Assembly (NCBI GenBank): GCA_028829895.1
Contig: CM054182.1
Coordinates: 37,208,879 to 37,272,878 of the forward strand
Source of the DNA: Sinotaia quadrata
Lineage: Eukaryota > Mollusca > Gastropoda > Architaenioglossa > Viviparidae
Reading direction: 5' to 3'
Length of the DNA: 64,000 nt
The notes beneath the pieces were generated by a model that was given only the letters and a program-made list of their open reading frames with translations, made no database searches and was not told the origin of the DNA. Made by a program: the position numbers and the translations under genes. Below, piece after piece: positions 41,877-56,900 of this stretch; positions within the stretch are counted from its first letter, which is position 1; each line of letters begins with the position of its first letter.

Positions 41877-44800
41877 GTAAGCAACGTTTTGCAAGTGGTC
41901 TTAAAAATGGCGCTGGAGTGATGGTATGTCAGTGCACCTGTATCTTGTTGTGCTAATTGCTGTAGCTTTGGGCAGCTTCGTGATAATTTGAGCATGACCT
42001 GTGCATTTTGCATCTGACCATTGGGCAAAGCAAAGTGATCGCTGATCATCTGGCATTTGCCATATTTTGACAAGTTTCAATAATTAGGTCGAAGTTCCAA
42101 TGCAGCCCAAAACCTTGGTCAGGAAGGACAGAGTTATCGGGTTTGAGCACTATGTCTCACGTAAACATGAAATTAAGCTTGTTTTGCAAAATGCAAACAC
42201 TTAAGCATCGCTTCTCAACTTGTAATTGACATTTTGGTTTACAATAACTTCGTATATTTAAATATATTACTTAAATATATTTTATATGTGTTGTAAAACT
42301 ATTTAACTCCATTACATTTCAACCTCACTTTTTCGATTTTTCAATCCTTGCTCTCATAATTTTTGTGATTCTTTTTCACTTAGCATTTGTAAAACTGCAG
42401 AGAAAAAAAAGTTTTTATAAACTTTCTTTCCCATGTTTTTATACTTTTTATAATATTACTGTGAAGCACAGAGGAGCAATTAAGATCATTGTTGATATAT
42501 TTGTACTATTATTATACTGTGTTGTTCCATTCTTCCTTTAATTTAACTAATCATCTTTGCTGTAGATGCACTTAAAACTACACATTTATACCTGTAAACT
42601 AATACTAGTGGTTTGTTGCAGCAAAATATGCAAATAAAAGTGCAGCAGCCAAAATGATGGTAAAGAATAAACATAATTAAATTAAATGAGAATATAATCT
42701 GTTTTACATTTTAATGGAAACTAGTTGATTCACCTGCAAACTATAATGTTGATGTACTTCTGTTAAATATTCTAAATGACATGTATTTTTAAAGCATTAA
42801 AATATTTTTTTACCGTATACATTTAAAAAATTATGGGGCTGTACAGTCACTTAAACTGTACACATTGATCATTAGATTTCTTGTTTGCAAAAACTGTGGT
42901 GTATATTTTGCATATATATTATTTTTGCATCATCTGTTCCCAAAATATTGAGCTGCTATGTTAATGAATTATAAACCTGATCACCACAGATCACAATATA
43001 CTGTGATGTTTTATTGTCACTAGTTATAAATGGAGGTGGTTGCAGTTTTAACAAATAACAGTTGTGATTTAATTTCATGTTTTGAAAGCATTCTTTTTAA
43101 AGTTGTATAAGTTGTTAAACCACAACATATTTAATACAATACATATAATTTTTTTCTAAACAAATAATATAAAGTGATTTCAGCAATCTAAAAATTAAAA
43201 TCAGTAAAATTTGGACACTATGTAAAATACAAATAGTGTAAAATCTTGAGTGCTTTTCGTGATCTGAATCCTATAAAATTGTCCTTCACTGGATTGAAGA
43301 AAAATTGATGGTACTGAACAATTAACATTGCTTGACTCAGAACTGCTATGATACTTGGCTGCCGTTTTCTGATTAGCACATGGTGAAATGAGACCAGCAT
43401 GGGTAAAATAATTTTAAAAACAAATTTAAATAAGCAATGCAGGTTGATGTCATAAACTGATTTGAAAGTGAACAAAGTTCTGATTGGCTTCAAAATCAGC
43501 CTCAATTTGATGTTATGTAAACACCATCTGTTGTTGAAAACAAATGTGCTCAGATGCACTTATACTATAAGTTATAGAGAAACCATTTTAGAAATTCCTG
43601 CCTGTATAATTGAGAGAGCAGTGTGGGGAAAATGTGCCTATGTAATCTAGAAATCAAAGCAGAAAAATGTGCTTCTGTCAGTAAATGGGCTAATATTATT
43701 TGTTAAAATTAAAATGATTTTCATTACTTGCTTTAACCCAACATAACTTTAGCTGACTGTAATTTCCAAATTATAAAATAATTTTACCTTCACTGCATTA
43801 AGTTCTTAATTCAAATATAATATTTCACTGCATGCTTAGCCAGTCTTTGACCAGGGTGAGAGTACTTATCTATTTAATTATAACAATATAATAGTAATAC
43901 ATTTGGATCAGTTCTATATATTTGTTGTTTACTTAGTAGTCTTAGCTTTACAGTGACAGTTTGAGTTTCTCAAATGCAAAAGTTTCACAATGATATCTTA
44001 ATTAATATGTTTTGCTTGTAACTATATATGCTATAAATCTAGATTAGAAAATGGGTCTGCAGAATTATATATTGAAACATTGATATCTATTGAAAATAGA
44101 TATCCTGATATTACCTAATTAAGTCAACTTTGATCTGAATGCAGCTAAATAAATACTTGTTATTTTCATAGCAATAAAATATTTGCAAAAGATTTTGAAC
44201 AAACACATTTATTGGCTGATATATGGCAAGCAAGCATTGACACATAATGATATAGAGCAACATTGACTGATATAAAGGTCAGTATTGACTGTTGTATGGT
44301 AAGCAAATGCTGGCAAAGACTTGACTGCTGAATTTGCATGATGTTTAGCAAGCAGGCTTTGGCAAATATAGAACAAGCGTTGGCTGATAATTTGATATAG
44401 GGCAAGCATTGACTAATATAAGGCAAGCAGTTTGTTTGATGTATTGCAGGAATTGACTAATAAAGGGTAAGCATTTGCTTGATATTATCAAGCATTGACT
44501 GATATAGAGCAAACATTGACTAATGTAGGGCAAACATTGCCTGATGTAATGCAAGCATTTGCTTGATGTACAACAGACTATGATTCAGGAGGTAAAGAAT
44601 TTGCCTAGCTCAGCAAAAATTTTAGGTGTCTCTTATTCTTAACTCCACATGAGCTCATAATGGTGAGCTTAGTCAGTTAGTGCCTAGTGCTTTGTATGCT
44701 AAAAATCCCTTAATTAAAAATCATAATCAGTGGATTGTCATTAGCTGCCCTGGCAAATTTCAACTCTCATGCTTTTGTTCTCCCTAAATTTATCTGCTTT

Positions 44801-47800
44801 CAAGGACTGAATCCCTTATGTGTATGATCCTGTCTGCTAATTCAGCAAAAGTTAGAGTGGACTGAAACTCTAAACAGGTTAAAACTAAAATTAATACCAG
44901 TAATGGTAATGTAGTTGTTCATCAGGCAGCATTCTTAATCCATTTCATAAAAAAAAACTACTTTTAGCCAAGATTACTGTTCATTAAATTATTAAAATAA
45001 AAATTCATTCTAAGACCAGTGTGATTACACTAGATTATTTACCACCATTATAATTATATGACAGGTGGAAAATTAAAATGAATGCATTCTTGGGAAAAAA
45101 TGAATTTGCTTATTTGAAGGCTTGATTATAACTATAATAAGTCACATTGTGAGTGAAAATTCCAGCATCATTTAGCAAATGACCTTGACCATAATCTTTT
45201 AAAATGAGTACTTTGATGTCTGTTTCATGAATGCAACATAAAGCTGACCATATGAAAACTTTCTTTTCTTCCCATGAACATGACAGTGCCACATAAATCT
45301 GGTCATGTGGCTCTACATAACGCCTATGTGTTTGTTTATGTTATATTGCGAATGAAATTTGAGCAAATGAAGACCAATGGGTTTTGTTTTTAATGATTAC
45401 TTTGAATAACATAAAATAAAGCTGGTCATGTGGAAAAAAACCTCTCATGTGTTTGAAGGTCAAGGATACTTTGGTGTCCCTCCAAAAAACTCCCACATGC
45501 TTGAGGGTAAAGCTGGCCATGTGAAAAAACCCATGTGCCGAAGGGTCAAGGATGCTTTAGTGTTATATACTGATAGAGCTGAAAAACTATTTATATAGAT
45601 ATTGACATTTTACCATAACCACATATTATTAAATTGTGCCACTAATATAAACCAAGATATTATTATATCATAAAATTTTGACTTAAATGCTACTCTATAA
45701 TAAGTTTATATCAGTTTTAATTTAAAGAGACATATATAACAAAATGTGTAAATTTAAAAACTAAAAAAAAAAAAAAAAAAAAACCTGAGAGAAAAAGATT
45801 TCTTGTAAATTGTAGATTTCTGACAATTTTGTTAAACTAAAGGCATTAATTCAATTAAATAATACAGTTATTTACTTTTATTTTTTAAACTCTGTAAAAT
45901 ATATTAATATTTTGTGAAATGATTGTTTGTTTTCTTTGCTTTTTTAAAACAATCCAGTATTTATGACTGTTCTACTTCTAGTGAAGTACATTTATACATC
46001 CATCCAGTTATTGTTCAAATATGGTGCAAGTTATACTTGTATTTTTGTTTTGTTTTTTATTTTTTTTTTGTTTGTTTAATATCAAACCAGTATAAGTTGC
46101 ACTTTGTTTAGTGTCAGACCAATTATTTTTCAATGTAGAAAATTTTGCCATTTTTAAAAGTTGTATACAAGTAAGTTATGCTTTTTGTATTATAATTTGT
46201 ATAGCTTATGTTTAACTTCAGGTGTAAAGACTTTTCACTAAGTGGTACTTTTTCTTTAAAAGTAATACTCACTAATACATTAACAATTTATTTTTAAATG
46301 AAAAGTATTTGGCATGTTTTTATTCTTTAACTTAAGACTAGAGGTTATATTTATGAACACTAGAACAGTATAGAAATGCATAATTGCATATGTATGAATA
46401 ACATTTAGCACTTATTTGTTTGCTACTTAGTACTAAACATAATAATTAATATTATAACCATTTATAATTTTTAAAATGTGACTTGAAAATAATTGATAAA
46501 AAATGTGTCTGGCAATGTTAACACTGAAATAGTTTGAATAAAATTATAGCTGTCACCAGAATCAACAGCAAACATTTCATGGAAATAAAAAAAAATAAAA
46601 AGATAGTTATTGAAGCTCAATGTACTCTACAGAACACAGTAAATATAATAAAGATAGAATCAACAATTTGATAACATTACAGTACATACATTAAAAAGTT
46701 ATTTTGTAAATAGCAAAGTAAATAATTACAAAATAACCTCATTTTAATATATATATAGAGAGAGCTTGAAAACAGCACAAATCCTAAATAATAAAAATAA
46801 ATGTTAACCTGACCCATTTTCTCAACTGTTTTCTGTCTCTCTATATAACTTATAAGCACACACATTTATGAGAAATTATTTTGTTGAAGATATCAGTAAA
46901 CATGAGATAACCAACTGATGGCACATGATATTGATAATTATTGAAATATAGGTCAGTTCACTTGTTTGCAAACATTTTGCCACGTTACACTGTTAAGACT
47001 TATACAATCCTGCCACAATCTCATAAGAGAATAAATGGAGTGAACCTAGATTAGTTGTACACTTTAAGGAACATTTATGCTTATACCACCACATAATAAC
47101 TGTAATTGTAAAGCATGGACTTTTAATTATAATCTGAACTGGATACAATCAAAAGTAGGGGGAAACTTGTTAACTCTGTGGAGTTTAAATAATAATTAAT
47201 ATATTTATGCATTATATTCTTCTGTCTTAATTAAAGGAATTTTCAATGCATTAATACCTAATGTTATGTCCTACTAAAAATATGCATGAGCTAAATGAGA
47301 TGTTTTTGATTACGAAGCAAAACATTACATTGTTTGAACAATAACATAATTGAGCTAAATAATATGTTTTTGATTACAAAGCAAAACATTACATTGTTTG
47401 AACAATAACATACATGAGCTAAATAATTTGTTTTTGATTACGAAGCAAAACATTACATTGTTTGAACAATAAGATACATAGGTAAACTGGTTCTAAAGTA
47501 CTCTAATCATTTAAGTATCTGTACTTTGATTAAAGCATGAAATGAAGAATGGGGGAAATAAATTATGCACACAATATTTAAAATCAATGTCAATTGGAAT
47601 TAATACAAAGTTTGGTTGTTTTTTTTAAAATTTTTTTATTTGGCACTGAGTAATATAATGGAAATTAGAATTGATGTGAAATTGAACACTTGTCAAGTAA
47701 AGTCAGAGTATAGTGAAACAACTTACTGTAGTCTGAAAACAGTATGATATTGAAACATAGTATCTGCATCTGAAAACAATATGATACTGAAATAAATACT

Positions 47801-50800
47801 GAAATAAACAGAGTGTTTGTCAGAAAACAATAACATGGTCTATGTTAGAAAACAGTATGATACAGAAATAAACACATTTTGTGCCAGAAAACAATAAATA
47901 TACTGTCAGAAAATAGTTTGATACTGAAACAATCAAAGTGTCTATGTCAGAAAACAGAATGATACTGAAGTGAAACAAACGTGTCTGTGTCAGAAAACAA
48001 GTTGATAATGATACTGAAGCAAACTTATTCTATTCTCTGGATTTGAACATTGTATTGTATTTAAAAACAAACTTAAGTCTTTGGGTCTGACAATGTGACA
48101 ACATTATGATGTTGAAACAAACTTCAGTCTTTGGATCTGAAAACATTATAATACTAAAACAAACTTAAGTCTTTGGGTCTGAAAACATAACACTAAACAA
48201 ACTTAAGTCTTTGTATCAGAAATCAGAACTACTGGAAGTAAAATATCTATGCTTTATAAATGAAAAATATAGTTTCTTTGAAACAAAATTGATTTATTCA
48301 GATGATTATAACATTTATTGACAAAATGGTTCACAACACAAAAGAGGCAATGCATACTTTATATTTTTTTAAAATGCACTGATTAAAAACCACCACACTG
48401 TGCCACTCATTTCACAATATTTGTTGACGTGATGTTACTTTTATAATTTTCTCTTTGAAAGATCTGAAGCACATTTATAAACTCTAAACTTGTCTACATC
48501 AGTACATGAGTGTTTCAAACCAACTCACAAGATATTCCACCATATTTTTTTTTAATATATATTATTTTATCTTATCTGTGTTTATTTGACACACCATCAG
48601 TACTCACACTAGTCACAGTGTTGGAACTGTTTTTGGATTAATTAGTATATTTTGTCATCTTGAAATTGAAATTATATTTTAAAAAGAAGCAGCTTTGGTA
48701 CAACACATTAAAAATGAGTTATTCCTCTTACAAATGACATTGCCAGACATACTATTCTAAAAAATATAAGGATAATATGTTGTAAGTAAAATATAAATTG
48801 TTATTCAATGTCCGAAATAATTACTTGTTCAGATGTGGCTTTTTTATCCTCCCTCCATCCTTAATTAATTTCACATAGAATTGACCTTAAATAGGAGCTT
48901 ACAGTTACAGTACACCACTTGTAATTGGATTTACTGCTTTTGATTCTTACATTGTGTATTTCTCATAATACTCCTGATAATATATATACTGTATATATAT
49001 ATATATATCTGTATGCTACTTTTGATTCTTACTATTTGACTTTTGTAATCTACTGATAGTGATACTCCTGTTTTGTTTCTTCATTAATTCTAATAATAGA
49101 TATGACTTTATTGTATGAATGCTTCTTTAATGAACTTTTTCATGGAGAAATAATGCTTCTCAATCTCATTGATTAAATGTATTAAAAACATTAGGATACC
49201 ATACTTTCGTTGCAATGTATATATTTTAAAAAACATGCTTTTTGTATTGGATCATAAAAATTAATAAACTTTTGCTGTATTTTATAAAAAAAATGAACAC
49301 ACTTTTGCTGTAATGTTTTAAAAATGTAATATACTTTTGTTGCAATTTATAACATAATACTTTTTCAGCAATTTATAACATGTGATGCTGTCTGGAAAAC
49401 CCCAGCTTCAGTTGCTAAAATTGATTTTGCACTAGAGCCATTTGTAATCGTTTACTCCTCTTTGTTAGTCCAGGGAGATATGTACTTAAAAAATGTATAG
49501 TGAAAAAACTATCTGACATTAATTAAAATGTTTCTTTTTAAAAATAAACATGAGATTCTGAACTTTAATAAATTATAAAAACCCACTTTTGAATTTTTTC
49601 ACTTTAGTGCTCAGCCATTTGTAGTCGTTTACTCCCCTTTGATAGTCCAGGGAGGTATGTACTTAAAAAAATTTATAGTGAAAAAACTATCTCAGTATCT
49701 GACATAAATTTTTTTTAAAATAAACATGAGATTCTGTACTTTAATAAATTATTAAAAAATCCCACTTTTGAATTGTTTATACTTTAGCTGGGTTTTCCCA
49801 GACAGCATCACATATAGTAATATACTTTTATTCCAATTTATGTTATAAAGTAATTTGCTCTAGCTGTAATTTATAAAATAATACTTTTTCTGCAATATAA
49901 AATAATGTACTTTGCTGCAGTTTACCATATATAATAATATACTTTCATTCCAATGAAATGTAATATACTTTGAGTTTTTCTGCAATTTATAACATAATAT
50001 ATTTCTGCAATTTATGCTTGTTCTTTTGCTGCAAACAGAATCTCACCAAAGTTGATCTTTAATGCAAGATTAAGAAAAGCAATGGACCCATTCTACTTTT
50101 TTATTGATTGATTGATTTATTTCTGCATGTAATAACCACTGTTGATGTCATGAAGGGTTCCAGCATTACCTTAGGCTGTTGGCTTGTTTTATGGTGGCTT
50201 ATTAGGTTTCTCTTCTTTTCTTGTTAGACTTATTATTTTTATTGTTAAACTTATTATGCCTTTATTGTTGGACTCATTACTTTTATTTTGAGACTTGTGC
50301 CTTTATCAGACTTATGCCTTTAAAAAGGCTTTATTGTTAGACTCATTACTTTTATTGTTAGACATAGTGCCTTTATAGTTAGACTTATTACTTTTAATTG
50401 CAGGCTTATGCCTTTGTTGTTAGATTAATTACTTTTATTATCAGACTTATGCCTTTATTGTTAGATTTAGTGTCTTTATTGTGAGACTATACCTTATTGT
50501 TGCAGTCTGATGCTTTACTCCTGTGAGTCCTAGACTTATTCAAGTTATTGCCTATTTTCTTGACTGCACTTTTATTGTTAAAGACATTATTCTTTTTTTC
50601 TTTAACAGAACATTTTTTTTATTGGTTAGCGCTTTGTTGTTGACATTTATTTGATAAAATTTGAAGTGTTGTGAAGTATCTCTAAGCCAAGAGCTAAAAA
50701 TTTATCAAAATTATTTGCCATAACAGCATAATTCACACAGATTATTTCACTCTAACTCTAAGTCACCCAGAAACGGTCAAAGCTATATCACTGTCAGTGT

Positions 50801-50886
50801 CACTTGTTAAGTGACCTGAAAATAATCAAAACTGTTTTACCATGAATTGCTCAGAAATGGCTACAGTTATTTCACCATCAAAATAA

Positions 50887-50947
<61 letters not shown>

Positions 50948-53900
50948 GCTTGATTAGAAAATGAATTAAGCTATGCTTTGATTTGACTAAGATAATTTTC
51001 ATGCATATATGTATACTATTGTATACTACCAACATGAATCAAGTTTTAAGTGGATTTATTTTTAATGGCGTACATCCGAGTGGAAGGGTTTGCCGATGTT
51101 ATTATCTTCAGGAATTAATTTGTAATTGTACTATTTTACCCAAAGTTATTGCCTTTCTGTTGATAAAGAATATGTTTATGACACTATACGTAAATTAGAT
51201 ATTTAAAATAATATTAATGACACATCTAACACATATTACTCTTTTTTAAAAAAATAACAAAATTCTGACAATAGCTTTTATTTGCTCTGTGTGTGTGTGT
51301 GTGTGTGTGTGTGCGTGCGCGCATGTGTGTGTTATTTATAATACAGTAGTCAGTAACACTTCATTCTCTTCAGTTCTTTCCTTCTGTCAGTAAAAAACTA
51401 AAATGCAGATTAGTGCCAAATGGGCCATCCCAAATCCTGTTTTTGCCAAGTTGCTGCTTTGCTAGTCTGGAATGGCTGGCAGGTTCTGTGAGTCAGATGC
51501 CAGAACAAAATTGCGCCACTTGCTTGCCTGCTGTCTGATTTAAGAATAACCTGTTAACTGTAACAGTTTCATTTCATAATAACCTGTTAACTGTGGCACC
51601 TCACTGAATGGATGTTCCATTTAATTGTTGCTGTGTTGGCCATAATGCCTGCTAAAAAATGAGCCTTGTGACTTGTTGCTTGTTCTAGCTAAATGTTTTA
51701 CACATTGCAGCTAAACGTTACTTCTAGTACTATTGCTGATGTACTTTTTTCCCCACCTTCCACTAGTTCCAGGCAGAATAGTTTTATATAAATTTCTTTT
51801 TCAGACAGAGGAATGTATATTTATGGATGTTGGTAGGTTGTGTTATCTTCTATAAATGTCTATTAAAAAATAAAAGTAGCCCAAATCTGTCAAGTGTTGT
51901 TGACATTTGTCACTTTGAAATAGCTGAGCCAGTTTGTAAATCTAAAGAGGAAAAAGCTTAAAGATACAATAACATGTTTTTTTTAATTTTGATCATTATT
52001 TATTTTTATAGGGATGGGGTGTCAATAGAAGTATTTCCCTTTCCCTCCATACATTTATTCCTGGAATATAACTATCTGCCCATTGCATTCTTAAACCTGA
52101 GAAGTAATATATCTACAGACCCTTCTATCAGTCCTTCACATTAACACTGAACACTTGAAAAGTGGCAAAATAATTTACTTATTTTTTTTTTAAAATGTAT
52201 TCTATGAGTACTAATACATTGATACTGTTTAAGTTTCATGTTGGATTATTAACAAATCTGTTTTTTCCATTTATTCACATTAATCTTTTTTTTTCTAGAA
52301 AACTTTTTTAATTAAAAAGAAAATTGAAGTAGGATTGGTAACATTTAAATCATATTTAGTAAAGTTTAAATTTAACTGACTTCATTTAAAGAGGTTTTTT
52401 TTTATTTCTCTTATTTTTGTTAACTGGTGAGGTGGAGAAACAATTTTGAATTTTAAAAAGCATTACTTTATGTTTCCCCCCCCCCCCCCCCAGAAGGAAA
52501 TTCTTCCATTTTATTGAATTAAGGAAGTTATTTCACTAATTTATTGGGATAAGGGGAGATGATGATATTTGCATTTATTACTTTAAAATTTGCCTGCATA
52601 CTTTAAGTTAATGTAATCAAAATTAACACTTATAAATTCTATTGCTTATTAATTTTGATTACATTAGGAGATACCTGTTTAAAATTGTCTAAATACTTAA
52701 ATGAATGCCTGTATATTGATTGCATTAGAAGGTGCATGTTTAAAATCATCTAAATAATTATGCAAGTGCTTTTATATTGATTGCAGTTCTTATTAAAATA
52801 GAGCATATCTATGTGACTTGAGGTTTTCAGTATTATACTTTAGTAGTTTTGTTAAATCTTTTTTCTTTGAATTCAGTTTTTACTTGTATAGTAAATTGAT
52901 GTTCAGTTTAAGGACTACTTTTTGAATTAAGACTATATTAGACTAGAATATAATGGACAGGTTAAGATGACATTGTGTCTGATAGTGATACACAGATGTT
53001 TTTTGCCCTGAAAGATTAGCTAACTGTTAGTGTTATCATGCAGTTTTTGTAACACTTGTCTTGATTAGTTTATTCTCATTTCTATGTTGGTTTTGGGTGG
53101 GCATTATCCAAAGTACACTGTGTTGGCCTACTTGATTTTAATGTAAAACCAGTGTGTATTGATTTTTTTTTGCCTCTGCAACAGATGGCTAGAGGAGTTG
53201 TCCCATATTACTGGTCCATTTGCATTGTCTGATCTGATTGGTTTATTAAGGGAGCAGCATTATGCCCCACCTTGATGTTAACATATGTAGAATGCTACAG
53301 CCCTGATGACTCTTACTTGAAATAGAATTTGAAGTTAAAACAGTCAATTTTTGGTGTGCTTCAATTCATATTTTTGATAAAAAGTTATTTTTTTATATTA
53401 AAAATTTGTCCAGATACTTAATCAAATTATTTCCTTCTCAGTGCATCAACAGTTTTGATAATTACTAATTAGCTAATGCACTGGTACTTTTTTTCTTACC
53501 TATTTTTTTGTGTGTTCAGTACAAATTGATGTACATTTTTTTCTGAGAGTATAGCACATGTTGATGTAGTTTTAGATTTAGGCATCAGTTGAATATTATA
53601 GTGTGTGCCAAGAGTGTGCTTTTGTTATAGTGTTATTCACAAATATGTTGTAATTACTTGACTATGGGACAAAAGAAGAAACATTTGCTTAAACCCTTGT
53701 CCTTTGGAATAAGTAAAAATTGTTCTCCAATGTTTCAAATTGGATACGATGACACAGATGATGAAGATGATTTTACACCAGTGTATCCTAATTGCTGGGA
53801 CGGAATAATTCTACGGGTTCACAACTTTCTGAAATGGATCTTTTCAGCAGCAGGTATGAAAAACTATAATGGTGAAAATAAAAAATTGTTCCTTTCATCC

Positions 53901-56900
53901 AAAAAGATAACATTAAAGCAAATGGAAAATATACTTGTAATGAAATGGTTCAACTGGAGTTTTTGCATTTATATATAGCTGTGAACTTAAAACTAACACT
54001 AGCAGGAAAAGATTGATTCCATCAGTGAAGTGGCAGTAAGTAGTTTGGCAGTATAGAAATTAGAATAATGAAACAATTTATATAGATTAAGATCAGCTTG
54101 ACATTTAGACAGCATAGAATAATGATGCCATTAAAAAAACCAGTGACATTTACTCAGTAGAATAATGATAACATTAAACAAAGCATAGAATAATGATACC
54201 ATTGTAAAGAAACCCTGGCATTTTCCACAAAATTGCAATTATACCAATTACCATTAAGATAAATGTGTTGGACATGTTTACAGCATAAAATAATACCATG
54301 AAGAAAAACAACTTGACAATTACATTGACACATCATAGAATAAAGATACCATTAAGATAAACCCTAACATTTTCACAGTATAATGATACCATTGAAAAAA
54401 TAACCTGACATTAGTAGACTATAATAAACTCTTACTGTTTTATTTTTTTTGTACTTTAAAATAAAATATTGAAACATGCACACTATACACATATTAAAGA
54501 TGTAAATAGTGTACTGATAAAATTACTTCTACAGCACATATACGATAGATACTACATATTAGAAGAATAGAATTTAGCACATCAGTTATGTATATTTACT
54601 GATATAATGAAATAGTTCAAACTGCCACTGTAATATCACAACATTATTGTTAGGTTGAATGATTGTGATGTGTTTTTCAACTTTTTGGTTTTTTAATTTT
54701 ATACACTCATTTTTATATTACAATTGCTGATGTCAGGATATGCAGACCTAAATGGTGATTTATGGTTGGGGTGATTTGATCTTGTTGCTAAAGTCACCTC
54801 CATAAATTATCAGTCAAGATAAGTTTGTATTTGCCTGAGGATTTCATTATTATTATTGGAATGCTAATTATGAAGAAAGAATTTAATAAAATTATATTGA
54901 TTATACATTTTTATTTCATTTTTAATCTGTAAATTAAATTATAAAGCTTAAGTTTGTACTCTTGGTCCTAATCACTTTTCGTGTATTTTATTGGTTAGTT
55001 TGGATTTTCTAGTATAAAGAATTTATTATGTTTGGCTTTTGATTGCCAATCTTACTTTTATGGATATGAAATTGTTTTCATTGCAGGCACTAATACAAGT
55101 ATTATTTATAATTATAAAAATGGTCATTAAACTGTTATAACTGCAGTACTACCTGTACATCCATTAAACTGCCTAGATTGCAAGTACTAGTTGTATATAC
55201 ATTAAACTTTGAAGTACTTCCTAAAAGTTTCCCCCCATACAATCCACTATTAAAAAAAAAGAATACAGTAGCTTGTAGTTTTAGCTGTCCTTTGAAATAG
55301 CCTTACCACTCACAGTTTAATAACTCTTTAGTCAATTTATTCTTCTTAGTTTGCAGATGCTGATTATGTATTTTTTCAAGCCCTGTTTTATAATATTGAT
55401 CTGGATGATGGCTCAATGACTCATACATGTTCTATAATATTGATCTGCTTGATGTTGGTGGCATCTGCTCAAGGGTACATTGGCTGCAGTGGGGTATTTT
55501 TAGTTATGGGGTGATTTAATCTTGTCATGATGTTACCCTCACATATTATTGCCCATAATTTTTAATTGATGTTTACATATAATGCTGATTACATTGATTA
55601 CTGTAATTAATTCCATTGTAAAAATAAAGATCATCAGTTTTTAATCAACTGTATTCAAAAATAAATTAAAAAGTTAATTTCAGCTTTTATTTTTCTCCTA
55701 CCAACTTTAATCATCTTTCTTGTGATTTATTTTTCTTGTTTGCGCTTGCCATTGTATAGAGTCTGTTGTTATTTCATGTAGTTTATGTTTGACAATTCTG
55801 TAACTACTAGTAGTAGGGTGAGTGCACACTTTCAACTGGAAAATGCATTCCCAATATGTTTAATTTAATTAATATAATAAATGACAAGAAAAATAATTAC
55901 TTGCACAAAGTTAAAGTTAAATTTATTAGTAACATTGGTTATTTATATATGAGTAAATATTAATATTTTATTTCAAATCAAACTTAGTGTTTCCATGTTT
56001 ATATATATATATTTATTATATCATGTGTACACTTTTAAAACTCAGAGATGTTTGTGCAAAATTCTTTGTATATTTTAAAGCACTATTAATTACCATTGGT
56101 TTGGTAAAGTCAAAATGCATAATACTATATGCATGTGTAAATTTGTTCATTGTATTTATTAATATTGTTTTGAAGCTGACACAAGCCTGATCTTTTGTTG
56201 CTTGTTGTTACTTTGTGTGCTTTTGAAAGAAATTTGTTTTAAAAAAATTATATTGATGCTTATTGAGATATCAACACTTAAAAATGTTGAGACTGCCTCA
56301 TAGTTTATATTATATATAGTTTTCCCTATTCAAATTCTCTGTGTCAGTGTTAAATGCTAAAGCATCCTTGACCTTCAAGCACATGGGAATTTTTTTGAGT
56401 GACGCTAAAGCACCCAAAGACAAACCTTTGAGCATAAGGGAGTTTTATGGAGTGAGCTGGTATTTTAATATAGCTAGCTTTATGTTTCATTGTTTTGTTC
56501 ATGAAACATAGACAACATTAAAGTACTCATAAAAAAAAACCAACAGTCAAGGTCATCTATAAATATATTTTTCCAATTCTATGTTTAACTGTGCGAAATG
56601 CTAAAGTGCCCTCAAACAGAGTCATGTTGACTTGATGATTTCACATGGAAAATCATTTTTGTATATTTAAAATGGTGAAGGCAACTTTTCAACCGAGTGA
56701 TGTCAATTTGCCATTCAAGTTGAAGCACCATCAGTTCCCAGTAATGCCCAAATTCTCAATGATTTAGGACAAGGTCAAACCTTCGAGATTTTTGAGTGAG
56801 CCAGTATTTCCATGTGGCCAGCTTTATGTTGCATTGTCACACTCATGAAATAACATCAAAGTACTCATTTAAAAAAATGACGGACAAGGTCATTTGCTAA

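Noticed and set aside
41786..42073. 95-residue minus-strand frame
   Set aside because: It is antisense to CTDSP exon 1 and its flanks, and shows no known likeness.
53631..53853. In-frame cassette exon using acceptor TTTGTTATAG at 53630
   Set aside because: Exon 1 leaves phase 1. Joining there gives an early TAA, so only use as a first exon, or with another partner, would work.
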